The notes: generated by a model from the letters alone, not told the origin. Counted from the first letter of the stretch, positions 10,869 to 23,000 are shown. The stretch: 64,000 nucleotides of DNA from Septoria linicola (GCA_024114885.1 CP099422.1:1054001-1118000); one strand, 5' to 3'. Numbers and translations are program-made.

Positions 10869-13787
10869 TTAGTTCTGCTCATCCTCCGTCTTCTTACCAT
10901 CATCGACAAGTCGCACTTCATCACTCTGGCTGGCGAGCCGTTCAATCTCGACTTGGATTGCCAACACCCAGTGATCGCGCTCTGCTCTGCTACGAGCTTT
11001 GAACACAACGCTGCGTCCGGTGGCACCCAGCTTGCTGACTCGAGTCAGCTTAGTTCTAACTTTCCGATCCTCATCAGCCTGCTGTTGCTGAATTTTGCGG
11101 TCGTCCACCGTAGATGAGCTCTTAAACCAAGAATTGCTGTTAGCGTGCCAGATGACAAAGGTCGTCATTGCATCTTCGTCTGTGCTCGTCCAGCCATCTT
11201 CAAGATATATTCGTGGCAAGGCGTGGTGCCCTGGAGTGTTTGAGTCAAAGGTCTGGTTTTGATATAGTAGATCGTTCTCGGTAAGCAGGCCAGAATAGAG
11301 GTAGCAGCCCTTCAGGTCGATGGAGGCAATGCGTTCGTGGTGGATGTGCTGCAGCTTTTGGCCAGTACGCTTCCGCAGAGTGTCCTGGAAAATCAGCAGA
11401 TGGCCATGCGAAAGGATGACGTGATTCCGCTCGAAAGTTGTATGCTTTCTAGGCTTGCGGAAAAGCACTCCTGAAAGATGGATGGTACGACACTCGGAGA
11501 TGCCGCACATATTGTAGAGCGTAGGCGAGGCAAAGGACTTTCCGACTTCCCACTTGTATGCGAATTGGCCCACGACAGCTTCGGCACGCTCATCAATGCC
11601 CAGTTCTCGCAAATTCTGCTCGCGAGTGGACTTATAGAGATCCATGTCTGACTTCTTGCGCAACGTCCAGTACAGCACGAGCTGCCTCATCCGCTTGACC
11701 CATTGGTCTCGGGTAGCCTTGTTGAAAGCTTGCAAGCGTATGACGAGCCCATTCCTCATGACGAGTTCGAAGACCCGGTCTTCATCTACTTCGGTCGTGG
11801 CTCCATCGTCCTGTCGGGTATCAGGAACTTGCACATGGAAGTCTACGTCGTCGCCTTCTTCCAGGTTTTCGTCTGCGGGCGAGGCGCCATCGAAGAAGTT
11901 CCGCACCCTATGCACGTTACACATATCGATGAAGCCATCGCATTCCAACAACATCTCAACGTTGCGCTCAGCTTCGGCAGCCGCTTCGGCATCTCGGCTG
12001 CGCACTTCCGCTGCAGACATGATACCTTGAGTGTCCAACCAGGAGATGTTGTGATCGTGCAGCGGGTAAGGCTCGACATCATAAGCCAATGGGACTTGCG
12101 CCGAGATCTCCCTAGTAGATGGCACATCGCCGGCATTTGCTTGTGTAGACATCTTTGGAGGAGGAGGTGGCATTGCCTTCGCCGGTCTGGTGAACAGCAG
12201 ATATTGATTCTGAGTGGTGAAGTACAGCCGTTTGAACAGCATCTTGCCCAGTCGCTGCTCCTTGCCTTTTTGCGAAGTCAAGCGGATCAGGAAACCTTCC
12301 ACAGGTGCCGGCTCCTCAAGATCAGGACCGTTCGCGTGCTTGATAAGCTTCGGGTAGTGGTCCTTGGGGCGTAATTCGAGGTCATGGGTTCGTTGCATCG
12401 CAATCGTTCCGTACATTCTTTGCTCTACTGCACCATGGAGCCATTCCAGTCGATCGTAGCGTTTCCACGCCAGCCCGATGCGATCTTCTTGCGCCCAGAC
12501 CTTGAGTACATCCTGCCACTCAGAGTTCTCCTTCAGCATCGCCATGCATCTGGTCACAATAGCACCAGCAGCACCCTTTTCTTCATTGTAAGCTTTAAGC
12601 AAGGCGTCCTCGTCTCCATCAGCTGCGTCTGCTAGGGTCTGAGAAGCTTCCAAAGCACGGAAAGGATCGTCGAGACGCAAGCTGACACTGAGATCTGGAA
12701 TATTGACCTGCAAGCTCTCGGCCCTCTTATGGCCGAGCACACCTCGAAGGAAGGTATACCACTCAACTGCAGTGGCGCCCGACGCTGCTCGAAGATAGTA
12801 AATTGTAGTTCGGGCGCCTTGCGTTGTCCACAAACATAAAGTCTTGTCCAGTGAAGAGTACAGATTGACTCGTACCTTGCTGTTGCCGAGCAGAATCTGA
12901 ATCTTGGGCTTCGTCTTGACTTTCTCACCCTCAGACACGTTGATGACTCGCGTTTGATAGAATTGGAGCACTGCCTGCGCATCCTCTTCCTCATGGCTTC
13001 GGCAGACCACCATGAACTCACGCCATTTGTCCATGCTTTTCGTCACTACACTCTGGCTGACCTTCTCATCGTAGTCTTCACGGAGGGATTGCTGTGTGAT
13101 GTCGATCCGCACCAGCATCTTGTCTACTTTCATCATCTCGCCATGCTTGATTTTGCGGTGGCGGAAATTGCCTCTGGCAGCCAGTCGCGACGCGCGTGCT
13201 CGAAGCTGCAGTTTGCCAGCGTCTGTGAAGCGGACCTTGGGCACTGGCAATTTGCTGGCAACTTTGTTCAGCCGGGTCGCACTTGCTGCTTCTTGTAGAA
13301 TGCCTGGAGGAGCATGCTGTCCAGAAGTTCCTTGCCCAGGAGCATTGGCATCGGCATCTGCATCAGGCTGTTCGACTGCCTCCACAATGGACCTGTTCTG
13401 GCTGTGCAGCAGACTGGTGGTACTGGCTGGACCTTCCGCAGCAGCGCCTCCTATGACGTCCCCCGATACGCTCGACAGACGGGGAGCTTCCTCTGACGAG
13501 AGCACGTTGCCAGCGCCATGCCCCCGCCAACTCCCAGCGCCATCATGTGTAACAATGGCGTTGGTGGCAGTGAGTGGACGTGCAGCAGCAGTAAAGGTCG
13601 GCGTCCGCTTGCCCCTACTGCCGATGTACTGCTTGTACCATTCCTTTCTGTGGCTCTTCAGCCAGCCTTCGGGGATGGGCCCTATGAACACGCGGCGCGT
13701 CGTCTGGTTGAGGTGCTCGGGCGTGGCATGCTCGAGCCGACGAGCAGTATGGCTCTCGGGCGCAAGTTGGTGGTGCATTCGACTCAT
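10869..13787 (-). CDS. SPO71: Spo71-like PH-domain protein (972 aa)
   Basis: A single long frame from ATG 13787 with stop at 10869. The N-terminal block RRVFIGPIPEGWL...SHRKEWY (residues ~31-52) matches the N-terminal domain of sporulation-specific protein 71. Two PH-type regions follow: one with FLIRLTSQKGKEQRLGKMLF and VFELVMRNGLVIRLQAFN ending DQWVKRMRQLV, and a second near the C-terminus with GVLFRKPRKHTTFERNHVIL and ending AERDHWVLAIQVEIERL. In budding yeast Spo71 is a meiotic protein that helps the prospore membrane expand and recruits Vps13; here a role in ascospore membrane formation or lipid transfer is inferred by homology. Intron-free, unlike most neighbours. It shares a divergent promoter with the plus-strand dehydrogenase. 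Confidence 0.78.
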   Translation of the reverse strand: MSRMHHQLAPESHTARRLEHATPEHLNQTTRRVFIGPIPEGWLKSHRKEWYKQYIGSRGKRTPTFTAAARPLTATNAIVTHDGAGSWRGHGAGNVLSSEEAPRLSSVSGDVIGGAAAEGPASTTSLLHSQNRSIVEAVEQPDADADANAPGQGTSGQHAPPGILQEAASATRLNKVASKLPVPKVRFTDAGKLQLRARASRLAARGNFRHRKIKHGEMMKVDKMLVRIDITQQSLREDYDEKVSQSVVTKSMDKWREFMVVCRSHEEEDAQAVLQFYQTRVINVSEGEKVKTKPKIQILLGNSKVRVNLYSSLDKTLCLWTTQGARTTIYYLRAASGATAVEWYTFLRGVLGHKRAESLQVNIPDLSVSLRLDDPFRALEASQTLADAADGDEDALLKAYNEEKGAAGAIVTRCMAMLKENSEWQDVLKVWAQEDRIGLAWKRYDRLEWLHGAVEQRMYGTIAMQRTHDLELRPKDHYPKLIKHANGPDLEEPAPVEGFLIRLTSQKGKEQRLGKMLFKRLYFTTQNQYLLFTRPAKAMPPPPPKMSTQANAGDVPSTREISAQVPLAYDVEPYPLHDHNISWLDTQGIMSAAEVRSRDAEAAAEAERNVEMLLECDGFIDMCNVHRVRNFFDGASPADENLEEGDDVDFHVQVPDTRQDDGATTEVDEDRVFELVMRNGLVIRLQAFNKATRDQWVKRMRQLVLYWTLRKKSDMDLYKSTREQNLRELGIDERAEAVVGQFAYKWEVGKSFASPTLYNMCGISECRTIHLSGVLFRKPRKHTTFERNHVILSHGHLLIFQDTLRKRTGQKLQHIHHERIASIDLKGCYLYSGLLTENDLLYQNQTFDSNTPGHHALPRIYLEDGWTSTDEDAMTTFVIWHANSNSWFKSSSTVDDRKIQQQQADEDRKVRTKLTRVSKLGATGRSVVFKARSRAERDHWVLAIQVEIERLASQSDEVRLVDDGKKTEDEQN

Positions 13788-14415
13788 CGCATCGTCGCTG
13801 TCGTTGCTCGTCTACACCAGTCTCGTGTCTCCTCGCATACTATGGACATATACACATTACAACTTCCTGCACATCATACACAAGAGAACCAACAAATAAG
13901 TTAGACTTCCTCCCGCAGATCCTGGGTAGTCGTGGCCGAGACGCTCTCAGCGGCAACGCGCCTGACGTGGTCGAGGCTCTGCGTGAAATCATGGCAGGCA
14001 CGTGCTCACTTGCGCCCTCGATGTGATTGGACTAACTAACTTAGTTAACGAAATGGTCATCGGCAGGACGACAAAGTCATTTGGAGATGAGACGCCTGCT
14101 CAACAGCATTACGAGAGCTGGTACAAAAGGTTGGACATGTTGCTCACAGCCGGAACTGTATGAGCGACACATCAGATTCGCCACGGCATGACATGATGGC
14201 CAGCAACAAGAATTTCTCTTTCAACTCAGTAGCCCACTCGTCTTATCGTGATAGATCAGCGGCGACGACCCGAGTCCGAGTATCCGCCCTCGATGACGAT
14301 GATCCACAACGAAACATTTCTTGTTGGATCAACTACGCATTGTCGCCAGTATGTTTGTGACTGTTCTCATTGAGTCTCATTGAGCACCTTCGTTGTATAG
14401 AAGCCGTGTACAGCA
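13788..14415. other. Divergent promoter region
   Basis: Separates the Spo71-like gene and the L-2-hydroxyglutarate dehydrogenase gene. It contains an E-box-like CACGTG near 13999-14004 and the palindrome at 14033-14047. No supported coding frame. Confidence 0.5.
14033..14047. repeat. 15-bp inverted repeat in a divergent promoter
   Basis: TAACTAA and TTAGTTA form a perfect dyad around one central C. Symmetric AT-rich sites of this kind can bind dimeric regulators; no factor is recognised. Confidence 0.7.
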
Positions 14416-15740
14416 ATGTTCTCGCGTCATTTTGCCACAAGGTTGGCAAGAAACGGACGATGCTTCTCTGTCTCAGCTTATCGGCATGCCGACTTCACAC
14501 ATGCAGTCATTGGAGCAGGGGCGGTAGGTTTGGCGATTGCCAGAAGACTACAGCAGGTCGAGGACGCACAGGTGGTTTTGGTCGAGAAGCATGGTATGGT
14601 TGGTAGTGAGACGAGCAGTCGAAACTCCGAAGCAAGTCTATCCTCTAGCATCACCAGAAGATTCATGCCCAGGCTAACCTTTTACAGGTCATCCATGCAG
14701 GTATATACTATGGAGCTGATACTCTCAAGACGAAGCTATGTATACAAGGCAAAGAGATGATGTATGATCTTTGCAAGAAGAATGACATAGCTCATATGAA
14801 CTGTGGCAAATGGGTTGTCGCTCAAACGGACGAGCAAATGGGCGAGTGCAAGAAGGTGCACGACTTCGCCAAATCAATAGGAGTGCCAGTTCGATATGTA
14901 CCGCGAGCAGAAGCTCAAAGACGGGAACCTGAGGTCCGCGCTGAGGCTGGCGTTCTGGAGAGTCCGACGACGGGCATCGTTGACTCGCACAGGTTCATGC
15001 AATACCTCCAAGGCGATTTCGAGAACGAGGGCGGCACTCTTGCGCTCGCAAGTCCAGTGACACGAATTCAGTCACCCACAGCAAGTCATGCTGAGTGGAA
15101 GATCTGGACTGGAGCTGGAACTACACAACCTTCGCCTTCCTCACCCACGCCACAGGTACCAGCCCAAAACGCAGATGATGATGATACTTTCATCACTGCC
15201 GACACAGTCATCAACTCGGCAGGGCTCTATGCATGCGCAATCAGCAACATGATCCTTCCACCTGAGCGACACCGAACACCTTACTACGCGAAGGGTTCAT
15301 ACTTTACATACAGCAAATCTCACCCCAAGCCCTCTACACTGGTCTACCCTGCTCCAACGCCCGGTCTTGGTGGTCTGGGAACGCATTTGACAATAGACAT
15401 GGCTGGACAGATCCGGTTCGGCCCAGATGTGGAATGGGTAGATTCGCCGACCGATCTAGCGCCCTCACAGAGTGCAGAGCGTTTCAAGAAAGCCATCGAA
15501 GAAATTCAATCGTTCATGCCCAATGTCGATGTCGACGCGATCAGCCTGGGATATTCGGGCATCAGACCCAAACTCGGCAAATTGGGCGCTGTTGCAAGCG
15601 ACGGGAAAGGATTTCAGGACTTCTACATCAAGAAAGAGGAAGGAGTCGAAGGATTCGTCAATTTGCTCGGAATCGAAAGTCCAGGACTCACCAGCTCATT
15701 AGCGATTGCGGAAGAGGTGCATCGAATCTTGTACAGATGA
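14416..15740 (+). CDS. L-2-hydroxyglutarate dehydrogenase-like FAD oxidoreductase (422 aa)
   Basis: Two exons, 14416-14631 and 14688-15740. The intron begins GCAAGT and ends CAG, a GC-AG intron, and contains a CTAAC branch site; joining restores SSRNSE|VIHAGIYY, the conserved family motif. The enzyme oxidises L-2-hydroxyglutarate to 2-oxoglutarate with FAD, a metabolite-repair reaction in mitochondria. Evidence: Arg/Ser-rich N-terminus like a mitochondrial presequence, the dinucleotide motif HAVIGAGAVGLAIARRL (~30-46), LKTKLCIQGKEMMYDLC, TADTVINSAGLYA, and the C-terminal LLGIESPGLTSSLAIAEEV. A ~35-residue Pro/Asp-rich insert (PSPSSPTPQVPAQNADDDD) interrupts the middle. Length fits the family (400-460 aa). 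Confidence 0.88.
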
Positions 15741-16200
15741 GGTGGCTGCCTTGTTGTGGTAAGCTACACTAACGGGGCGCGACTGTCGTACCCACGTCTG
15801 ACGACCTTGGCAGTGAAAACCAATCCAGCATGCGCTGCTATAAAATCAGCGTTACAAACGCTGAAAGACGAGACCGTGTCGCAAGAGGCTGGCCACATAT
15901 GCGCCGGACGACTTATCGCTATCGCGGTAGCACAGTCTCCACTTCCGACTCTGGAATGCTTCGCCTGTCCTCGTCTCACAATGACACTGTCAGCTTCGAC
16001 CTCTTTGTGCTGCAGGGAGACACATCCCAATCGACTCACAGTAAATGCGAAATGTCTTTCCTGTTCCATTTCCGGCAATTTCCTTTGTCGACGAGCGGTC
16101 GCAGATCAATCACCACAGCCTTGTGGTGGGACACGACCGACGGCATGCTGCAGCAAACACGTAGCCGACTGCAGCCATGCGGTCGACAGGACCGACATGC
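15741..16200. other. Intergenic, 460 bp
   Basis: Between two plus-strand genes; presumed promoter of the next gene. No gene recognised. Confidence 0.45.
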
Positions 16201-18131
16201 ATGGTGACCCAGCAGAAGACTCTGCTCAGTTTCAGATTCTGTCAAACGCCAGCATACGAAGACAGCAAGGCCATCGAGTTGCGCGGTGGAGAATGCGGCT
16301 ACATTGAGGTAGATACGGCGAGGGGTCCTTATCAAGTACAGTACTGACACAGTCGCTACAGTTCGGCCAGTGCTACAGTCCCGACATGTCGTGCACAGAA
16401 CATTGTACCGAGAATCTGTTTCCACAAATGAAAGCCTGGCGATCCAGAAATCGCAGACCAAAACATGTTCGATCAGAAGAAACCCACACCGTATTGCCTA
16501 GAACACTCTTCGATCCGCTCGATACAACCATCGCACGGGACAAGTCTGTCTTGAGTGACCTGAGCAGACATGTCTCGGGCCCAATCGGTAGCACACGGAA
16601 TGCCCGCGGACCAGCATCCTCTCGAGCGCAACTCATGACACCGCCCCACAGTGAGGATTGTGACTCCGTCGACGAGCAGCAAGAGTTGAGAAGCGAAGGA
16701 CTCGCTCTGCGACACGATGCAGTACACAGCGCACACAGCGTCCAGCAAGCCACGCAGACCGCCACGCGAATATTGAAACAACCTACATTCAATCTTTCAG
16801 GTACGATACGGAATGCAGGACCGGTCGAGTGCTCAAAACGCAAGGCATGCGATGTATGGTCCTCAACAGGGAATGATCATGCTCGACACAAGCGGCCTCG
16901 AATCGATGATCCTTCAGAGGCTTGGATAAATTCCAAGCATGACAATGTACTGAATCCTGGTGAAAGAGCTGTGCAAGCCGCCGACGAGGACGATGGATGC
17001 CGCTACATCCGTGTTGGCGAATGTGTAGATGATTTTGCCAGGTCGGAGGATGGCATCGACAAGCACAGCATCGTAGTGGCTGTCGTTGATCCTGTTGTCG
17101 ACAAGGCTGGGTCTCGACCTCAAAGGGTCACTTACGTTGCCCTCGACTCATACGATATCAATGGCATTGAGGTTGGTGACTACGACTCCGCAGACAGAGA
17201 CATCTCACTGGCGAACACTCGCTTTCGACCTGACGACTACTGGAAGCTCCCAGGAAGTTCACAGAGCCCACAAAATGCACATCTCTCCAGCTACGCCTGC
17301 CATGAGCTGGATCATGCTGTCATCAAGTATGCCAACCAGACTCTATGCGGGAAGCGGCCGAGGACTGGCTCGCGACCAAGAAAGACCCCATTACATCCTC
17401 GACATAGCTTGACCTCATGGTCGCATACAACGAAGCTGAAGAGTCACTACAAGGGCGAGATCAATGCGGTCATAGCATTCGTCAACGATGTCGCCGAGGT
17501 AGAGCTTGGCCTTCCTCGGAACTTTCAGGCTACGCTGGACTACGATGAAAGCTTTTCCAGCTTCATGAGATACATCTTCGAGCAACGTGGTAGCTTCGGT
17601 AGTATTGGCTGGATGCTCACAGACGATCACTCGCCAATCGAGTACTGGGCAGACCTGAGCATTTGGGTGCTTCCCACAACGCGAGATCGAAAGAACCGAG
17701 AAATGTACGAGTGGACTGCCAGTTCTGGAAAATTGGCGAAAGACTTTCTGGACAAGCACAGCGTGAAGAAATACGGCCGAAACTTGTACATTGAGGTCCG
17801 AATTGTTGAAGATGCAGATGCGAAACGCAAGAATGAGGCGTGGCTCCGGCGAATGGAGAGCGAATCTGTGGATCTTGCCATTCCGCCTTCTCCAACGCCT
17901 CCGTCGAGGAAGAAGATTGGTACTAGGAAACGTGACAAGATTGGTAACAGCAGCTGCCGAACTGTTTCAAGGAAGCCTGCCCGCTCGGATGCATGGCTGT
18001 TCTCCGAGCCAGTGAACACAGCTGAGATGGCTTTGGGCATGAGGACAGACGAATGGATCAATGAAGATGACGAAGAGTTCCTCACCATTAAGTCCGAGCC
18101 AGAGCCGCATATCAAGTTGGAAGATGGCTGA
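16201..18131 (+). CDS. Hypothetical protein with Cys-rich N-terminus (625 aa)
   Basis: Exon 1, 16201-16308, joins in phase 0 to exon 2, 16362-18131, through GTAGAT...CTACAG. The junction creates a compact cysteine cluster around residues 32-48 (GECGYIEFGQC, then SPDMSCTEHC), which could bind a metal. The middle is low complexity with basic clusters (KRPRIDD). A probable folded region near residues 350-510 contains HYKGEINAVIAFVNDVAEVE, GSIGWMLTDDHSPIEYWADL and GRNLYIEVRIVEDADAKRK. The tail is Ser/Pro/Glu-rich, ending in acidic repeats. No known domain; probably a nuclear protein. An alternative is a single exon starting at ATG 16386, which would lose most of the Cys cluster. Confidence 0.65.
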
Positions 18132-18490
18132 ATCAATGCATGAACGATAATTCGACAATGTTGATGCCGAGATCTCCGAGCAAGGTCCAATGTGCATAGA
18201 CATCGCTGAGCTGGCAAACAAATACATATCCGGCATCAATTGAGGAGATTCGACACGCGATGGGCTTCTCTACACACCGACTACGCGTGGCTGCATGCTG
18301 ACCGAGGCGCCGCACATAACAACACCGGCTTAATCAGCTGTTGCCTGCTGATCTTGGCATTTGCATAGATCAGACTCTACTATCTAGAGCTTCAGACCTC
18401 AGCTGTAGTGATAATACTAATAGCCAATCGCCGTCGTCCTCCTGAAAAGCGCAAGTCGACACTCACTCCCACACGAGCAACACTGCAAGT
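18132..18490. other. Intergenic, 359 bp
   Basis: Presumed promoter of the VOC gene. No other feature seen. Confidence 0.45.
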
Positions 18491-18978
18491 ATGCCTCTCG
18501 ACCACCAGAGTTTCATCGTCCCCAAGCAAAACTCGACCAACTTGCCAAATTCCTCCTCACGGCTTTCGCTCCCATCGGCTTAAAAGAGATCCATCGTGCC
18601 AGCCCTTCATGGATCGGCCTAGGCGATAACTACCCATTCCTCTGGCTCTGTGGCGCTTCCTCCACTACCTATGATGAGAAGACTATAGCACTGTTAGCAC
18701 AAATCCTTGAGGAATCGCCTCTCTGTTTTAGTGCTCAGAGTAGGTCTATCTCTCTCCCGAAGATATCTGTCATCGTTTCTGTTTGCTTAAAGCTGATGTG
18801 AGGCTTAGATCGAGAACAAGTCCGTGCAGTTCATGCTGCTGCGATTGAGGCTGGCGGGACGTGTAATGGTCCTCCAGGGTTTCGAACGCAGTTTGGATCG
18901 ACGTATTACTCGGCTTATGTGAGAGATCCGGTCATGAACGTTAATTGGGAGGTTGTGACGCATGTGCAGGAGGAGTAG
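18491..18978 (+). pseudogene. VOC/glyoxalase-family gene with a 1-nt frameshift
   Basis: The start MPLDHQSFIVPK is typical of small fungal glyoxalase/VOC proteins. At about 18524-18526 the frame must shift by one base to continue as AKLDQLAKFLLTAFAPIGLK, then SWIGLGDNYPFLWLCG and FSAQ. An intron 18740-18808 (GTAGGT...TTAG) leads to NREQVRAVHAAAIEAGG, GPPGFRTQFGSTYYSAYV and RDPVMNVNWEVVTHVQEE, stop at 18976-18978. That series (dR..V..FH.aA...GG, YYaaYvrDP.gN..E) is the second half of the VOC fold. VOC proteins bind a divalent metal and include lyases and dioxygenases; substrate unknown. The gap between frames is too small for an intron, so this is either a recently broken gene or a sequencing error. 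Confidence 0.7.
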
Positions 18979-20055
18979 GAAGATGCTGTCGAGGCCAGAG
19001 GTGTTTATGTACTTATAGTTATGGAGCCGGGTAGTGCAGAGTCTGTAGTGCGCTTGTGGGTTTCATCTCTGGTGCAAATGTACTTCAAATATTGAGCTTT
19101 CCGCCGACTCGTCGTAGCACATATCGTTCGAACTTGATCATAATGGCGAAGATGTTGCGTGAAGAAGTGTAGCTCAATGCCCAATACTAAGCAATTTGGA
19201 TGAGTCAGCAGTGCTGCGTACTGTGCCGGACGCGTTCTGACGCGTTCCACCTGTCGACAACGCGCTCCCATTCTCAAACGCTCACTTGTTCAGTGCAGCC
19301 GTCTGATCGCTGCTGGTCTTCCATATAATGGTAAGATGTGCCATTGACAGCCCTTCGGCACCGTTGCTGGAAGCCGTTCAACATTCGCACGTCGTGCTGG
19401 AGACACCAAGGTGGCGAACGGCCACTCTGTCTACGGACTACACGGCAGTAGTTGACTCAGGGCAAGAGGTAGAGATAAGACGGCCGCAAGACATTCGAGA
19501 CGCTTGCGAGGAATTAGATTACTGATTCTGAAGGTTTTGAGGCATCTTGGCATGAGCGTTTGACGCGATTACTGAACATTTACGGCCGAAGCAGCAGCAG
19601 CATTCGAGACCCAAGATATTCTCAGTACAATGGTCACATCTTCGAAGATGCAGTGCACAGCACACGCCGTGAAGCATTGCATTCTACCAAGGAGGAGTGT
19701 CAAGATGGTGAGACTGAAGGCGGATCTGCACCTCTTCTCTCATCCAGGCGTGACCTTACAACCCAAATGGGCGCGACAATTAAGGGAACCAAGACCCCGA
19801 GCAAGTGTCGCTCCTATCGGTCGAACATTCCTCAGAGAACAGGCCGGGATGATGACCGTTGCTGGTAGGCATGAAGTTTACGCACATGGCGCAAGCACAA
19901 GCCTGCCAATCTACTGACAAAGCATCGTTCGTACGGCCCCAACATGTGTAATCGCAAGTCTACTAGTACTTTCATAAAGACTCTGTATCCTGTCGAGAAG
20001 ATCGTCTCCTTACAGTAACATTAAGATCTCCTCTTCTAACAGGCTACACAACCTA
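18979..20055. other. Intergenic, about 1.1 kb
   Basis: Two short plus-strand frames (19328-19525 and 19560-19868) have ATG starts but no recognisable domain or strong codon bias, so they are not called. The right end is the ABC transporter promoter. Confidence 0.4.
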
Positions 20056-23000
20056 ATGTCGCATCAGGAAGGGGCTGGTCTGCCCGATACTGACCTCTCT
20101 ATTCATACATCGAGCGGAGCACCCACATTACAGATCCAAAAGAGCAATCACTCTCAATCGAACAAGATGGACGGAATCGATGGGCTGGACTGGAGCTCTA
20201 TGCCAGAAGTCAGCGCTCTCAATGCCGGATCTGACGACCCTTCGAGCGGCGCAAGGAAACTCGGCATAACGTGGCAAGACCTCACTATACAAGGCGTTGG
20301 TGCTGATGCCTCGTTCAACGAGAACGTTGGATCTCAGTTCATACCTCCTCAGCTTCACAGAGGTACTGCAAAGCCCACGTTGAGGACGATTGTGGACAAG
20401 AGCCACGGCTGTGTAAAACCGGGCGAGATGCTGCTCGTTCTCGGGCGTCCGGGTAAGTCGAGATCGTTGCTATGATATTGCGATATGTTTCAAGCTGACC
20501 GGACCGTGTTGCGTAGGCGCTGGCTGCACGAGTCTTCTCAAGGTCTTGTCCAATCGACGTGAAGAGTTCTCAGCAGTGGAGGGCGAAGTCAGGTACGGTT
20601 CACTAGATCACAGAGAGGCCGCAAGATATCGCGGACAGATCGTCATGAACACGGAAGAGGAGATCTTCTATTCGAGCCTTACAGTCGGTCAGACCATCGA
20701 TTTTGCGACCAGGCTGAAGGTGCCAAAGCACAAGTTCCCCAATTATGCTACTGGAGAAGAAGCTCGAGTGGCCTCAAGAGACTTTCTGCTCAACGCCCTT
20801 GGGATTTCCCATACATTTGACACCCGAGTGGGTGATGCTTACATGCGCGGCGTCTCAGGCGGCGAGCGCAAGAGAGTCAGCATTATCGAGACGATGGCTA
20901 CCCGAGGGAGTGTTTTTTGCTGGGACAATTCTACAAGAGGACTCGATGCGAGCACTGCACTCCAATACATCAAGGCCGTAAGGACGATGACGGATATCTT
21001 TGGCCTGGCGTCGGTAGTCACGCTGTACCAAGCTGGCAACGCAATATACGACCAGTTCGATAAGGGTCTGGTGCTGGAGAAGGGTCAGCAGCTATACTAC
21101 GGGCCAGCGAGTGCGGCAAAAGGCTTCATGGAGGACCTTGGCTTTGCTTGTGCAGATGGCGCAAACGTTGCAGATTTCTTGACAGGTCGGTGAAGCACGT
21201 TTTCAAAATCGCACAACACTAACAACATTGCAGGTGTCACGGTGCCGACCGAACGAAGAATACGCCCGGGCTACGAGGCGAAGTTTCCAAGAAATGGCTC
21301 TGCGATCAAGGCACATTACGATACCTCCAACCTGAAAGCGCTCATGGCTGCTGAGTACACCTATCCTGCCACTGAGGCCGCAAAAGACAACACACAAGAG
21401 TTTGAACGCACCATGTCTTATGAGAAGCATCCCGGGCTGCTGACGAGGAGCTCTCCTGCTACGGTGGGATTTGCAACGCAACTTGATGCTGCTATCAAGC
21501 GACAAGTGAACATAATCTGGGGCGACAAGACAAATCTGATCACGAAGCAAGCATCGAACCTCATCCAGGCATTCTCTGCGGGATCGTTGTTTTACGATGC
21601 GCCCGACAATTCAGCTGGGCTCTTCAGCAAATCCGGAGTCATCTTTGTTACACTTCTGTTCAACGCGCTCCTTGCGCAGAGTGAGGTGACAGACTCCTTC
21701 ACTGGGCGACCTGTCATGCAAAAGCACAAGCACTTCGCCTTCCACCACCCAGCCGCGTGGGTCCTCGCGCAAACAATTACGGATACTCCGATCCTCCTGT
21801 TCCAGGTCTCTGCTTTCACCTTGGTCACGTACTTCCTAGCCGGCTTGACTATGGATGCGGGGACTTTCTTCATCTTCTGGTTCGTCATTTTCACCACTAC
21901 GGTTTGCATCACAGCACTTTTCCGTGCATTAGGAGCTGGATTCAAGACTTTCGACGATGCTAGCAAGATCTCGGGAGTGGTAGTCATGGCCGTGCTCATG
22001 TATGCTGGATACATGATCCCAAAGACAGACATGGTGAACTGGTTCATCTGGTAAGCTGAGGGTTGGGAGATCAGCCTTGTCTTGAACCTTAACTAATTTC
22101 ACACAGGATCTACTGGATTGACCCCATCGCTTACGCCTTCAACGCTCTCCTCTCAAATGAGTTCCACGACAAGATCATTGACTGTGTCGGGCCCAATCTA
22201 GTGCCTAGTGGTCCAGGATACGACTCCATTGCAAATCAAGCTTGCACGGGAGTTCGTGGTGCTCCACCTGGAGCTGCTAGCCTTACAGGGACACAGTATC
22301 TGGACAGCTTGAAGTACAGCCATTCCACCATGTGGAGAAACATTGGCATCGTGTGGTAAGTAATCATGAGTCTAGCAATGGCGATTGTGTGCTAACTTTT
22401 CCTGCTCACAGGGTGTGGTGGGCATTCTACCTCGGCCTTACAATCCTATTCACCACGTTACAGAAAGGAAGCGACACCCGCAGCGGCGTGCCTCTGATTC
22501 CGAGAGAGCACGCGAAGCGAGCTCTGATCAAGACTGACGACGAAGAAGCGCAGCTCAACGAGAAGATCTCCGCTCCATCCGACAATTCTTCCGACATTTC
22601 GGGCAGCAAGCAAGACCTCGTACAGAACACGTCTATCTTTACCTGGAAAGACGTCAAATACACTGTGCGCACGCCGCAAGGTCCTCGAGTCCTCCTCAAC
22701 AACGTGCACGGATGGGTGAAGCCAGGACAGCTAGGTGCATTGATGGGCTCATCTGGCGCAGGCAAAACGACGCTCCTGGATGTCCTTGCGCAACGGAAAA
22801 CAGACGGAACACTTAGCGGCTCAGTACTTGTCGATGGACGACCTCTTACAGTCAGCTTTCAGCGATCTGCTGGCTACGTCGAACAGCTTGATGTGCATGA
22901 GGCATTGACGTAAGTTTGATCTCAAAATTCGTCTGCTCGTGTAATAATGCTGATTATCGCGGGAACAGAACTGTCAGAGAAGCGCTTGAGTTCTCAGCGC

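Noticed and set aside
19328..19868. Two short frames between the VOC gene and the ABC transporter
   Set aside because: No domain, no consistent splicing between them, and nothing like the neighbouring genes.
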